From: Castanea sativa
Taxonomy: Eukaryota; Streptophyta; Magnoliopsida; Fagales; Fagaceae
Direction: 5' to 3'
DNA length: 64,000 nt
NCBI RefSeq assembly: GCF_040712315.1
Contig: NC_134013.1
Span: 74,406,001-74,470,000 of the forward strand
Shown: positions 32,852-44,904 of the stretch, one piece after another
Layout: every line of letters begins with the position of its first letter
Position numbering within the stretch: position 1 is the first letter of the stretch
The notes under the pieces: generated by a model
Databases searched by the model: none
What the model was told of the DNA's origin: nothing
The model's input: only the letters and a program-made list of their open reading frames with translations
Program-made: the position numbers and the translations under genes

Positions 32852-33220
32852 TAAGAGACAAACTTATATTGCTAAAGTATTGTAGTGCATGTGACTTTTG
32901 TTTATGCTAACTTATTTTGTTCCATCTAAAGTCTATACACCGGAATGGTGTTGTTAGCATCTATTTTAGCATGTACTAAGTAATGGGTATTACTGACTAG
33001 TAAGGTGGTAAATCAATGCTTCAGTCTTTTGGCTTTTTCTTTGTTACATGGTGACAATGTATATGTTTAACCGTCTGGCAGTGGCATATTTTGATTCTAT
33101 GGTGTACGAACATTATGTACTACTTCTTAATTTAGAATTCCGTAACTTACTTGGTAGTTTTCCCGCTAAACATTGTATCATATATGTTTATTCACCTATC
33201 ATCTGCATATAGTGTTCTGA

Positions 33221-36022
33221 TTACCGGGTGAGATATTTGAATTAGATGCACATGAATCGCAAGATGCGGATGACAAACTGTGGCCTCCCCACGTAGAACA
33301 TATATTTATTGAGATAATGTTGGAGGAACAAATAAAGGGTAATATGGAGAACGGTGTCTTTAAGGGCCCTATGTGGCAATCAATGACCATTGAACTTAAT
33401 AATCGAATGGGTAAAAATTTCACGTCTAAGAAAGTTTTCCAAAAGCACAATAGGCTCTGGCAAAAACAACGCAAGTGGAGTCTAATACTGAAGCACACGA
33501 GCTTGGGTTGGGATGAGACCACCCAAACAGTTATTGGTCCGGACGAGGTTTGGGCACATGTGGTGGTGGTATGTGTTGGAAAAATAAAGGAAAATACTTG
33601 TTTGTATTTCATACAAAACATGGGCAGCGAAAAAAAATAACGGATCTAATTCATTCGCAATTGATAACATGTACTATGTAAATTTCAGAATTAGAGAACA
33701 AGAAAGCGTACCTTGGTGCAGTGAAATTCAAAACCGAAGATTAGAAGCACTCGGGAATACTTTTAATCTTTACTCCAATTCCTCTTAATGCCCAAGATGT
33801 GTGGTCTCTCAATCAGTTTTCATCAAAGAGAGAATAGGAGAGTGTCCAACACTCACATACAAACCATTTCATTCTTTGTATGAAAACACTTATGAAAAGG
33901 TCTCATGAAAAACGCTTTTTGAAAAACTTAATGAAATTCTGTATGTTTTCTCCGTATAAATATAACTGATTATCTAATTAGGCTAGTCTTTTGGGCCATT
34001 CCAATTGGGCTCTTGTGTGTGGCTTGAAGTGGGATCAAAAGAGACCAATAAGACACTAGCTTCAATGGGTCTTGGGCTTTTTTGTCAACTCTTGACAAGT
34101 CCAAAGTTACCATTAACTATATTTAATACCACTATATAAATATAGTTACACTCTAGGCCTTATCTATAAATTATATCCCAAGACATTATTGTACATGCAA
34201 CCCCTTCATAAAATATTCGTAGTAATACAAAGTCATGAATATAGACTGCTACTTTGAAGATTACTACATCTTAATCCTTGAGTACCCGGTTTAATCTTTT
34301 ATGTTATTCATTATATATTTATGAAATCCAATTCCATAAATATATACTTTAGTAACTCCTTACTAAAATGATTGGGCCCAACTCTCTGAATAACCAAACC
34401 CATTAAACTTATCTCAAGAGAATATTTTGTATTTCCATTAAGAGACTATGAATTCCATCTTGAGAATACATGTTCCATCAACACTAAATGTGGCTGCCCA
34501 ACATACTGAGGTTTTGACCGTGACTGATAGATCTCACTTCTGATATATCAACGCAACCTACATCTCATGATCAGGTCCATTATTCTCTCAAGATTTAGAG
34601 TTGATATAAATAGAAGTCTTGAGATTTATTATTCATTTGACAGTCGTTAAGAGAATAATAAATCTCATTGCGGTCCAGTTCAATATGTCTTAACTCTTAA
34701 AATATATCAACATATCAATTAGAAAATCTCCATTTCCATAATCGAGACAAATCATCTTAGTTGATATGTTATAGTCTTCGCAGATGAAACGCCAAATTTC
34801 ATCACCGACTACAAACTAAATTTATGAGTTTACAAAGAACTTGTGATTTACATCTTCTGTGACTAAATCACATAAATCACATACAATGCATATCATGGAC
34901 TAAGATAATGTCCCATTAGTTCATTTATAAATAATCTCATATAATTAAACAATTTAATTATTTATAACATGCCTGGATTTTAGGACATAAACCCCAACAG
35001 TATGTTACTTAATGCATTTCACGTTCCCTTGTTAGTTGTGTATGTGTTTCCATTTTTGTGATTATTAAGGAGAAGGGGGAGGGGTACTTTTCATTGAAAT
35101 ATGTTAACAAAACTAAGATTGCCATTTGAATAAATTTTTGCGCAGTCACGCCCTTTTCCAATATTTTATTCCTTATTACATTACAATATTTTTTGTTAGT
35201 AATGATTTAATAAATGAATTAGACCGAATCAATCGATCCATTTTTTTTATACTATGTTTGGAATGGATACATTTCTTTTATAACGTGATTATATTTGCAT
35301 TGTTACACTATGATACCATATTGTACTTCATTTATTACATTTATTTCCAGTTTTAGATCTACCAATAATAAGTTCTTGTGTATGGCTGATTATTGTTGAT
35401 GTGTCATATGTTCTTGTAGGGAGATCGAGGTGCAACAAACTTGCGTAAGAAAGGATGCCCAGACTATGACAAACTGAAGCAGTTGTTTGCCCTGAGTACT
35501 GCAACTGGGCACCTTCATATATCTTCAATCACTCCTGCCTTGACCAGTGACGAAGAGCGTGCCCTGGAGGAAGAGCTTGCTAATGATGGTGCTGCCACCC
35601 ATGTTGATGAAGATTGTTACACTCCTAACTTGGAGAGTATACCTCTGTCTGCGAAGGAAACCGGAGTTGAGGACCAAACCCAAGCTGCTGGCAAATGTCC
35701 CATGCAAGACGCAAGTGCCAAGGGTAAGAAGGTGTCAAAGAAAGCAGATAGAGTAAGTGAGATGACTGTGGCCCTAAAGGAGTATACTTCAATGACAAGG
35801 GAGAGGTATAGCGGTAAGAAGGGTAAGTCCAGTGGCAACTTTGAACAATTCGCTCAGTCCATAGTTGAAGGTGATCCTTGTTCTCTAGGGAAAGCTATTG
35901 CGGTGCTTAATCAGTATGAAGACATAGGGAACAAGGCATATGTCAAAATCTCAGAGGCTCTCCAGCAAAAGGATAATAAGGTGGTGTTTATAGGCATGCC
36001 GGAGCATAGGAGGAAGACATAA
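33221..36022 (+). pseudogene. Myb/SANT-like DNA-binding protein of the Harbinger element
   Basis: Exon 1 (about 33221-33568) encodes DKLWPPHVEHIFIEIMLEEQ, GVFKGPMWQSMTIELNNR, KVFQKHNRLWQKQRKWSLIL and GWDETTQTV, then DEVWAHVVV. Exon 2 (35420-36022) begins in phase 0 with GDRGATNLRKKGCPDYDKL and continues with KQLFALSTATG, ITPALTSDEERALEEEL, a basic KKVSKKADR stretch, MTRERYSGKKG and a C-terminal VVFIGMPEHRRKT. Such proteins bind element DNA and are needed with the transposase for PIF/Harbinger movement. No in-frame ATG is found before 33317, and a stop at 33218-33220 precedes, so the start is missing or lies in another exon. The intron now contains a 1426-bp solo LTR. Confidence 0.75.
33574..34999. 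repeat. Solo LTR (1426 bp) at a splice donor
   Basis: It starts TGTTGGAAAAATAAAGG and ends AAACCCCAACA, the TGTTGG...CCAACA ends common in Copia LTRs. The exact 5-bp duplication gtatg lies at 33569-33573 and 35000-35004. No primer site or retroviral-type genes are attached. The duplicated bases are the first five of the SANT-gene intron; the left copy plus the LTR's first T reads GTATGT, so a donor site is kept. Confidence 0.9.
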
Positions 36023-36566
36023 ATGGATGATATTGTTAACCCAGAGGATTGATTTTGTAACTTAATTTGTTATGTTGTAGTCGTAGTATATGTATTTTTC
36101 TTTCTAGGTGTAGACATTATAGCACTGTGGTGGTGTAGTATGTGGTCTTTTATTATGTTCTAAACTATGGATTATTGTAGGTTTGCTTTTTTTCTTTTTT
36201 AGCGTCACTGGGATGCTATGTTGAATTGGTTGCAGTTTATTATTATTATTATTATTATTAGACATAATGGGATGCTACGTTGAACAGCTTGCGGTTTTTA
36301 TATTGTTAGATATAATGGGATGCTATGTTGATTAGTTTGTGGTTTTTTTGATGTTGGATATAATGGGATGCTATGTTGAATGGGTGCATTTTTATTTTTG
36401 TTTTTGAATCTGATGCTTTGATGAATAGCTTGATGTTTTTTTCATGAAATTTGAATATAATGACATCCTACATTGATGTGAACTTTGTTGAGTTGAGTTA
36501 TTTCCATTTTGCTTAATGCATACATCACATACTTAAAGAGTGTGTTATTGCAGTGTATAGGTGACA

Positions 36567-38075
36567 ATGGCGTTAGGGGTTGAATGGTTAGATGCATTCC
36601 TGCGTTATGACTATAAGGATTCATACTTTGACAGCGTTAATGTGGATGCCCTCTCTGGATTTACTGACGAAGAGAACTCGGATTCAAAGAGTGATAGCGA
36701 AGATGAAGCAGAGCGTGATAGCAAAAATGAAGCAGAATTTGATTTTGTGAATCCCATAGTCGGGAAGATGTTTGCCTATATGCAACGACATTATGATAAA
36801 CAGCCCATGCGTACAAGTGTCCTGACGGGGAATGGATACATGGAAGAACTAGAAGAAGTTAATCCTCAGAAGTGTTTTGAGATGTTTCGCATGACACGCC
36901 CATTGCTACTTCATTTAGTGGATGAATTGCGTGGCCATGGTTATTTGAGAGATGGGCAGGGTGATGTAGGTTGCACGCAGGTGGTAGCCATGTTTTTGTA
37001 CATAATTGGTCACAACACCCGAATGAGATATGTTGCAGATATGTTTCAACACTCAATTGAGATGATCTCGCGCCACTTCCGCAGGGTGTTGCAAGCTGTT
37101 CACTCATATGTGAAACACCTAATCAAACTGAATCCAAATGTAGATGGCCTCCCCGAACATCTTAAAGTGAATAAGTACTGGCCATGTTTCGAGGTAATAT
37201 TATTAACGTAGTTAGTACTGAGTTGGGTCCTAACTTAATTCTCTATGTAGATGATATTGTTGATGTGTCTTATTTTATTATGTTTTACTAATTTCCATGT
37301 GTAGAAATGTGTTGGGGCAATTAATGGCACCCATGTCAGTGCTCGGCGCCCTTCAAACGAGACGCAAGCATACAAGAGTCACAAGTCTACCGTAACCACA
37401 AATGTATTATGCGTGTGTAACATGGACATGCGGTTCACTTATGTTCATGCTGGGTGGGAGGGTAGTGCTAATGACTTGCGGGTGTTGGATGAAGCGATTA
37501 GTGACCCAAATCATGGATTCACATGGCCACCAATAGGTGTCATAATTGCATTTGTGTTTAAGTAAATTATTTGTACTAATTATGATTATTGTTACGAATA
37601 CCACAACGTTTATTGTTGGTCACGTATAGGGTCATACTACTTGGTGGATTCGGGCTTCCCTATTGGCACTAGTTTCCTTCCACCGCACAAGTCAACTAGG
37701 TACCATGCTCAGGAGTTCCATTCAAGCAATAGACAACCATCAACAAAAGAGTTGTACAACTATAGGCACTCTTCATTGCGGATGGTTATTGAGCGATCGT
37801 TCGGAGTTCTGAAGGCTCGTTTCCCTATTCTCAATTTAATGTCGTACTTTAAGCGTACTAGGCAGTGTTATGTGATTGTTACGTGCTGTGCTTTTCACAA
37901 TTTCAAACGCATGAATAACCGGGGTGATGAACTCTTCCGCGCTTGGGCACCGACACAGGTTGAAGGAACTTCCAGTAGTGGCCTCCCCAGCCATAACATC
38001 GAAGCATCTAGTAGTACTGCAACCCAAAGACATGTACTAGAAATGTTAGAGGCAGTGAAAAGAGTAATGACCTAG
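36567..38075 (+). pseudogene. PIF/Harbinger DDE transposase, first catalytic Asp replaced by Asn
   Basis: Three exons (36567-37193, 37305-37536, 37630-38075) join in phase at GT-AG borders and give 434 residues without internal stops. After an acidic N-terminal part come FRMTRPLLLHLVDELRGHG, VAMFLYIIGHNTRMRYVADMF and SRHFRRVLQAV (helix-turn-helix region). The DDE_4-type catalytic domain follows: KCVGAINGTHV, then WEGSANDLRVL, YYLVDSGFP and NYRHSSLRMVIERSFGVLK. In active relatives the first motif reads GAIDGTH; here the Asp is Asn (AAT for GAT). The second Asp and the Glu remain. The enzyme would cut and reinsert Harbinger DNA with TWA targets, but this substitution should abolish catalysis. 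It may still bind DNA or its SANT partner. Confidence 0.88.
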
Positions 38076-38660
38076 TTTAGGGATGATATCACTGATGCTA
38101 TGTGAGCTGATTACGTGACCTGCCTGCATTGATTGACCACATTTTTATGTTGTATTACATTTATCTTAGGTAATGTTGTATAAAATTTATCATAGGAAAT
38201 GTTGCAGCGTTAGTTCAACTATTTTGGAAACTTCACTCATAGGAGAATTATGTTGTATAGAATTTATCATATGAACTATTGCAGCGTTACTTATTTTCAT
38301 TTTGGAACCTACATATTAAGGAGGACTATATTAGACTAAAGTTATGTACAGAAACATTGCACCATTTCTTCAAATATAAACGGAGCCTAAATGCAAAGGA
38401 GGATTATGTTGTATGGCATTTATGTGTGAAATATCTCCCTAAGTCATTTTATAGATTTTGGAACCTAACATTTAGGTTGGTGCAGTGGATTATATAAATG
38501 ATTCAGACAATGAATAGAAGTTTTGTCCTTACAAAACACCTGAATATGTACCAACAAACACAACAACAAAACGAAGCATTGCAAGTTGCATCTACAGAAA
38601 ACATATCCAGCAACATATAATAGGGCTTACATATGTTTGCTAATATAAATATACAAAGGC

Positions 38661-39240
38661 TCATGGTAGGCACATTTGCCTTTGTCCATTGCCCCCAAAC
38701 ATGGGCATAACAACAAAATACAACCTAATCATAACCCAAGTCGTAATCAAAGCAATCCACAACTTGTGCACTTTCTCCTCGGCACTTCGGAGTGCAACTC
38801 TATACTTCTCAGCTCTGTGCTTTGCTAAGCATTCTCACTCTAATGCTTCTGTCTCTCCTCATTGTGCATTGTCCCTCTCATTTTTGGCGGCTTTCGCCTC
38901 AGCTACTAGTCTTGACCACCTTTCCCGCACAATTGGGGCTGTTGCATGTCCGCGAGGGCACATGTCCTTGTCCAACCACCTAAAGAACTTACAAGCCTGG
39001 TCGGAGTCCTGTGACAAAATTCATACCATATAGTTGACAGAGAAATTAGGTAGATAAAGAAGTTCACGTAAAAACAACATGGATAAGAGCAAATAATTTT
39101 GATACAAACCGGCGACTAGTGTTGATACCCATAGAACCTCCTTCCAAAATTATGGAGGGATAAAGACGTCCTAAGCACACAACGGACATGTCGCACATAT
39201 GCTAAGTAGACGTGGAGCTATAACTATTTGTGGAAGACAT
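38661..39240 (-). pseudogene. GRF-zinc-finger / coiled-coil / membrane-tail gene, broken
   Basis: On the minus strand two exons (39240-39106 and 39008-38661) join in phase 0 with a GT-AG intron. Exon 1 reads MSSTNSYSSTST, a stop, then MCDMSVVC and INTSRRF. Exon 2 begins DSDQACKFFRWLDKDMCPRG, continues with a charged helical stretch (RLVAEAKAAKNERDNAQ, two stops nearby, RAEKYRVALRSAEEKVHKL) and ends in a hydrophobic segment (WIALITTWVMIRLYFVV). The RRF, CKFF.W and final C residues, followed by coiled coil and a C-terminal membrane segment, match small plant GRF-type zinc-finger proteins such as At4g04775-like. Three nonsense codons prevent translation. It lies inside the Harbinger element and converges on the transposase gene, so it may be an element gene or a captured host gene. 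Confidence 0.65.
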
Positions 39241-41221
39241 TGTTTCAATTGCTGTAACACAAATGACATAAATATCAACATCACTTCAAGTAAAAGTAAG
39301 TTGTAAGATCATGGACCAAAATAGGGTTCAGAGTCATTTCAATGTTTGTATTTGCCTTCTTAATATTGTTGAATTAACGAAGGCAAACAATCATTCTCGG
39401 TTCCAACAACAGAACAAGAGAAATCAAAGTAAAGCGAGCATGAACATATTAGCAACATAGCACAATATTGCAAGAGAATAATTTGCATAGGGTAGAAATA
39501 TCAAACTTTTGTTTACATTGAACATGTTTGCCAAACAGCTATTTCAAGACACTCAAAACCTCAAGTGACATGGGTGTGTATGTGTGTGTACTTAAAAGAC
39601 AGCTATTTAACATATATAGACATCATATAATATGCCAGTGTAACAAAATCCGAAGGGTACATATAGAAAAAGACATAACAATACAACCAAATGACTTCAA
39701 TAAGAATACTAAACGCTTTTGAATGATTCTTATAAGCAATATTATAAGTGATTTTTCAGCCTGAAAAATCTAAAAATAGTTTTACAACTCTTCTAATTCA
39801 TACCAACCCCTTATTAAACAAAATAACATTTGTATTAAAGTTGGAGCATGTTAGATGTATCATATTGTATGTCAACTCAGTCACAAAAGCTTTGTAGTTG
39901 CATTCAAGTTTCAATGAGAAATCAAAGAAACAGTCATGTCTTGTTGAACCCAAGCGGTTGGAACAAACCTAAGCATCTATAAGAGCAACATATGTCTTTA
40001 AAATGAACAATACTCCAAGCTTAGATATGTAGTATGATGACTGTCCAAGAGCTACTCCAAATTCAACTCTAGGCAATTCAATAATATAATTAGTATGTAC
40101 AGGCAATGGTCCAAGCTTCTATACATGTGTTCAACAATATGACATGAAAGAAAAAAGGATGTTGTTGCCTATTGGTGAATAGAATATATTCTCCAAAAAG
40201 AGAAGAGGATGCACGAAAGGTTCATGCATGTAAAGAGATTGCTCAAATCAATCTTGCTTTTTAAGAATTAAGCTTGAACAATACTCAGCAGGACTATCAA
40301 TCCTGTTTTCACAACATCCTTTTTACTTACTCGATTCTTTTAGGAAATATACAAGTAAAGGTGATCATATTACTACTTAGAAAATAATCAAACAGTTTTA
40401 TCTCATTCCTCCCAATTTTGGGTCTCAATCAAAAAGTAAGAAAGAAAAAATTTACCAGCATAACAATTGGTACACAATTCCTTCCAAACTAAATTATTGA
40501 GTTGAACTTGATTTTCCTTTTTCTTTAGGGTTGAAAAATGTTTAATGTTCAAATGAGCAATCTTGCAAAGGTCAAATTAACAATCTTGCATATACCCCTT
40601 CAAACACACATAAACAATCTTGAAAAGGTCAAATCCGTAATAAATGTATTCAACACCATGGCAGATTTTAGGAAAATTATAACATTTATTTCAAGAAATT
40701 GCAGATGAAATGGGGGAAAAATTGACATACAGTGGTGCCTTTACCTACTGCCGATCACCCTTGCAGAGCAGAGGAGGGATGGTGGATGTCTAGGCTCGGT
40801 TTAAGGGGCGGAGGTGTGGCGGAGGACGGTGCTGTAGCTTCGTCTGAGAGGTGATCGCAAGATGTTAGGTTCGTTGTCAGGGACGACGAGGGGAAAAGCT
40901 GACCGACGTGGGTCCCATAGCGGTGGCGCAGAGAAAAGAGGATGGAGGAGTTTTGAACAGTGGTGGTCAGCAGGTTTAGGAGTTGAGCTTGCAGTGTGAA
41001 AGGGAATGAGGTGGCCTGAGTTGAGCACGCGGGTAACCTAACTGTGTGCACTGCACAGTGGTCAGCCCCTGGGTCCCATAAAAAGGTGAGTTGTTGTGAG
41101 TTTTTAGGCAGAAAACTAAAGTCGGTTTTGGTTGCCAAACAAGGGTAGGAGTGTTTTGGGAATTATTGAGTTATGATAAATGAGTGATGAGTTAACACCC
41201 ACTCAAGAACCAAACAAGGCC
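39241..41221. other. Right non-coding part of the Harbinger element
   Basis: No recognisable protein. The last 500 bp (about 40740-41160) are GC-richer. On the minus strand they look like a 5' leader or promoter-proximal region for the GRF-type gene; the frames there have no family signature. Confidence 0.5.
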
Positions 41222-44200
41222 TTAGTGACTCACTCCAACTCATCAACCAAGGGTTTCCCCTCTCTAGAGAGAGTTTCTTTTTTTTTAAAGATCTTTAAAT
41301 AGAGGAGTGATCCTCACTTTTAAAGCATAATTCAACTTTTGATTCTTTGAGAGAGCTTTTTGAGAAAGAGTTATTAGGTGATTGCTGATCCTTTTTCTCA
41401 ATCACAACATTTTATCCCCTCAAAAGCTACAAAATTATGACTTCCTTAGCATAAATTCATCTCAAAGTAAGCTCCAATCACTTCCTATTATCAAAACATC
41501 GACAATTTATTGTTACACAGTCAAAATTCCTTAAAAACCGAAGGAAATTTCAAGAGAACCATTGAATAGATAAGGTGCTACCAAATTTTTAAAGCTTGAA
41601 GAAAGGAGGTGTCGTAAATTTCCAACAATCCAAGGAACTTGTAGGGAGGAGTTGTTGCCTGTGGCCTAATCATGCATGCATATATAAAATCCAAATCGAA
41701 GTGGTGTCAAACTTTTGTTTTAAAATTGCTTCAAACATGTTTGTGATTGATGAATGATGATATGGTATGATTTAGAATCAAGCATGTTAGCACTCCACAG
41801 GTATAAGTGCTTGTGGGGTATGGGAGATAAAGGCCGGGGTTCAAGTCTCCAGGAAGGAGCTTCACCCACATATGCAATTAAATTAGGCGAAAGTAGAATT
41901 TCTATCTTGTATAAAAAAAAAAGAAAAAGAGAAGGTCTTTCATTTGATCACATGCCTTCAATATTGTTCAAAACACTTTTTCAAAATCTTAAATTTTCAA
42001 TTCCTTTATTTGTTTATGCTGGGTTTAGAACTAACTAAGTGAATTGACCAATCATCCAATTTCATTAATTAGATTAATTTCATGCAAGATTCAATTACTA
42101 AGCGGAATGCACAACCATATCATGTAAGCTAAATGCAGTGGAAAATAAAATGACAAAACAATATAGTCACAATGGAAAAAACCCTTGCAGGCAAAACCCC
42201 ATTGGGTGATTATATAGGTCACCACTCGTGAATAATCCATTAAATAGTAATTGAGGTTACAAATATAGAGATTTCCCAATACCAATACCTACAATTGTAG
42301 AACCTACTAACACTAGTTCAACTCTAATTTGGATGGACTAAGATTAATAGTAGACTTTTTCAGTTAGCAAAGATTTCCTATCAACGTCGAATAGTTGAAA
42401 AAATTTCCCATCAATGCGATGACTCCTTACAACAACTTTTGATTGATGTAAATGGTTGGTGCAAAGTTCTTCGCAGCAACACACTTCAACAGACGAACCA
42501 TAAGTAGCTTAGCTCTAAACAACCACAAGGTTGCAGCAACTTCTCAATGATACAAGTCTGTTGTGTGTGTGTGATGATAGCTCTTAAAAATAGTATTTAA
42601 GTCGTAATGGAACCCTAGTGCGAAAATCCCAATGCTGCCGCATCATCTAAACTAAATATGAAATTCTACATAATCGAAGCTCAATCAATCGGCTACTATT
42701 GCGACTTCAATTGAGGCAACAATTGCAGCACTAGTTCGAGTATTCTTGAGATTGTTCTGATTTTGTCTTCAATTGATACCACTTGAACACATAATGAACA
42801 ATCTAAACTATGATTCAATTACATCAAAAGTGCATTTAGACTCGGATATGCCAACTTATACAAAAAAATGACTATAACAACTTATAACATGCTTCTTTTT
42901 TTTTTTTTTTGTATGGATATGTTTGGATGCATTGATAGAGTGACATGGTCATGGCCCCTACATTCTTGAAGGTTGATTAATCAAGCAAAGTGGATGCCTA
43001 ATACATTCCCACTCCATAACTTAGCCTTTGATCTTAGAACAATAGTTCTAGAGTATGTCTCATCAATGAAATTTTCAAGGAAATAAAAATAATGTAATTT
43101 TTTAGGTTGTATCTAGGAAAAAAGCCATTTAAGTTTCCTTTATATATTCTTAGAGCTCGATAGTAAAACTACTAGAGCTGATTGAGACCCCATATTTTAA
43201 ATTACGGTTAATTTCTTTTAATCTACTCTACTAGATGCGGAATTAGAGTAATCAATGGATGATTAACCTAGACTACTTCTTAGTGCATGGACATACATAA
43301 TTAACAATTAAGTATAAAACACAAAGAGTAAGGGAAGAGAGATGCAAACCACAAGATATCACTGCGATCTGTTATCAAAGAGGAAAACCGAGTGCTCGAC
43401 GTAAAAACCTCTATGTGGCCCTCCAGGCTGAATCAATTCACTAGTGAATAAGCCTAGACTACCCTCTGTACTTAGACCCTCCAAGTCCCAGCTACTAATG
43501 GGCTTCACCGAGCTTTGTCTTCACTTGCTTTCCAGATCTCGCAATTAGCACCAATTGCATCCACCATAGAATGACATGACCCAATGCTTTCCGAGAGCTC
43601 CAAAAAAACTCACAAAACTCAGAATGAGTGAGGTATGTGTTTGGGCTAAGAACCTCTCAATGGATTTGGAAATTAGAGAGATAGGAGTATGAGGAAAACT
43701 AAGAGAAATGTGTAAAGGATTGTAGGTAAGCAATCTTTAACTTTTTAATGGATTTCTAGATTTTTTCTTTGAAATTATCCTTACAATTTTATGGGTAATG
43801 TAGGATTTTATAGTGTGGGTTAAAAAATGAGGAAAGACACATAAAACAGGCTGATAGTGCATCTTGTGAGTCAGGTCGCGAGTTGGCCAAGTTGCGAGCC
43901 ACTTGCAAGATGCCATCAATACTTGACCTTTCAACTTCCAACATGTGCTCCTCACATGACCTTTTGTAGGTTGCTCCACTCGCAAGTCAGTTGCGAGTTG
44001 TCCTACTCTTCACAGTTCTTCACCAATTTCTCACCCATTGCATTGAATCCCACAAACATACATGGAAATAATTGATGAATTACAATCAAATTTGACATGG
44101 AATTAATGCCAACAGAACCTAATTGAAAATCACAACTTTACATATTCCATCAAATGTAAATTTTCAATTTGACAATAAAATGAGGCGTTTTTTCAATTGT

Positions 44201-44375
44201 AGTTTTTTTTTTTTTTTCTAACTTAATAAAATAAGTAGCAACTCCATGTAAACCCTCAATTTGAGGGGGTCAAATGTCATTAATCAAATCGCACAATTTG
44301 GGAGGAATTTAACATGATCTTACCCATTTCTGTGGTCTGTATATTAACCTTGAGGTCATGGTTTATCGCACCACG
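41222..44375. other. Intergenic repeat-like DNA without a recognised gene
   Basis: No convincing frame. The stretches 42080-42620 and 43300-44100 have the mixed composition and polyadenylation-like texture of old LTRs (for example GAAAACCGAGTGCTCGACGT and GGTCGCGAGTTGGCCAAGTT), but no TG...CA ends with matching duplications could be read. A (TGAATGATGA)-like region near 41745 and T-run at about 42896-42910 are also present. Confidence 0.5.
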
Positions 44376-44685
44376 TCTATATATATAATAACAGGTAAAA
44401 CTGAGAGAAAATTCTAATTTTATGCCATGTGTTCCATCTAATCTAAGTTTTTAATTTTTGTGTCAAGTGAGTTAATTCAATGTAAAAATTGGATTTCAAT
44501 TAGAGTTTAATTTTGTGTCATGTATCCCATCTAATCTAAGTTTTTTTTAATTTTTGTGTCAAATAACTTAATTTAGTGTAAAAAACAAGGAGTCTAATAT
44601 AAGTAAACCATAAAAAATATAATTTTTGAATGATTTTATATTTATGAGCTTTTTTATATAATTAAAAACAATTCAAGTTTATAAG

Positions 44686-44756
<71 letters not shown>

Positions 44757-44904
44757 CAAAGCTAAGAGAAAATCCAATTAAATTCTAAACTGAAGTCTAA
44801 TTTTGTGCCATGTGTCTCATCTAATTTTTAAATTCTAAATTATATATATGTAATTGTGATTGTTTTTAAATGTATCAGTGCATATGCATGGGATTACACA
44901 CTAG
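44376..44904. mobile_element. Helitron-like non-autonomous element
   Basis: It begins TCTATATATATAATAACAGG, close to the TC...TATAATA start of plant Helitrons. It ends CAGTGCATATGCATGGGATT followed by ACACACTAG and T, a palindrome plus CTAG end. The motif GAGAAAATTCTAATTTTATG recurs in altered form three times inside. A long (TA)n microsatellite occupies about 44686-44754. The 5' end is preceded by G rather than the expected A, so that boundary is less sure. Confidence 0.5.
44686..44754. repeat. (TA)n microsatellite, about 68 bp
   Basis: An uninterrupted alternation of T and A inside the Helitron-like element. Confidence 0.95.

Larger units (their letters stand above)
30992..41221. mobile_element. 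PIF/Harbinger transposon, 10.2 kb, with three element genes
   Basis: The ends GGTGTTGTTTGG and CCAAACAAGGCC are short imperfect inverted repeats, with TTA on both sides (30989-30991 and 41222-41224). Near-end sequences are also mirrored (TTAACTCATATG and CTCACTCAGTTCC at the left; GAGTGATGAGTTAACACCC at the right). Inside are a Myb/SANT-like gene (+), a DDE transposase gene (+) and a GRF-zinc-finger gene (-). A 180-bp MITE (31168-31347) and a 1.4-kb solo LTR (33574-34999) have inserted into it. Several stops and a catalytic-site change indicate it is not autonomous now. Confidence 0.85.

Noticed and set aside
38689..39033. 114-codon open frame on the plus strand
   Set aside because: It is the shadow of the minus-strand GRF-type gene, whose spliced exons carry the recognisable motifs.
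40755..41138. 127-codon minus-strand frame with many Ser, Pro and Thr
   Set aside because: No recognisable domain; it lies near the Harbinger right end in GC-richer DNA that looks like a leader or promoter region.
43200..44140. LTR-like stretch ending AATTAATGCCAACA
   Set aside because: A right-hand CCAACA end is visible but no TGTTGG start or target duplication was found upstream.
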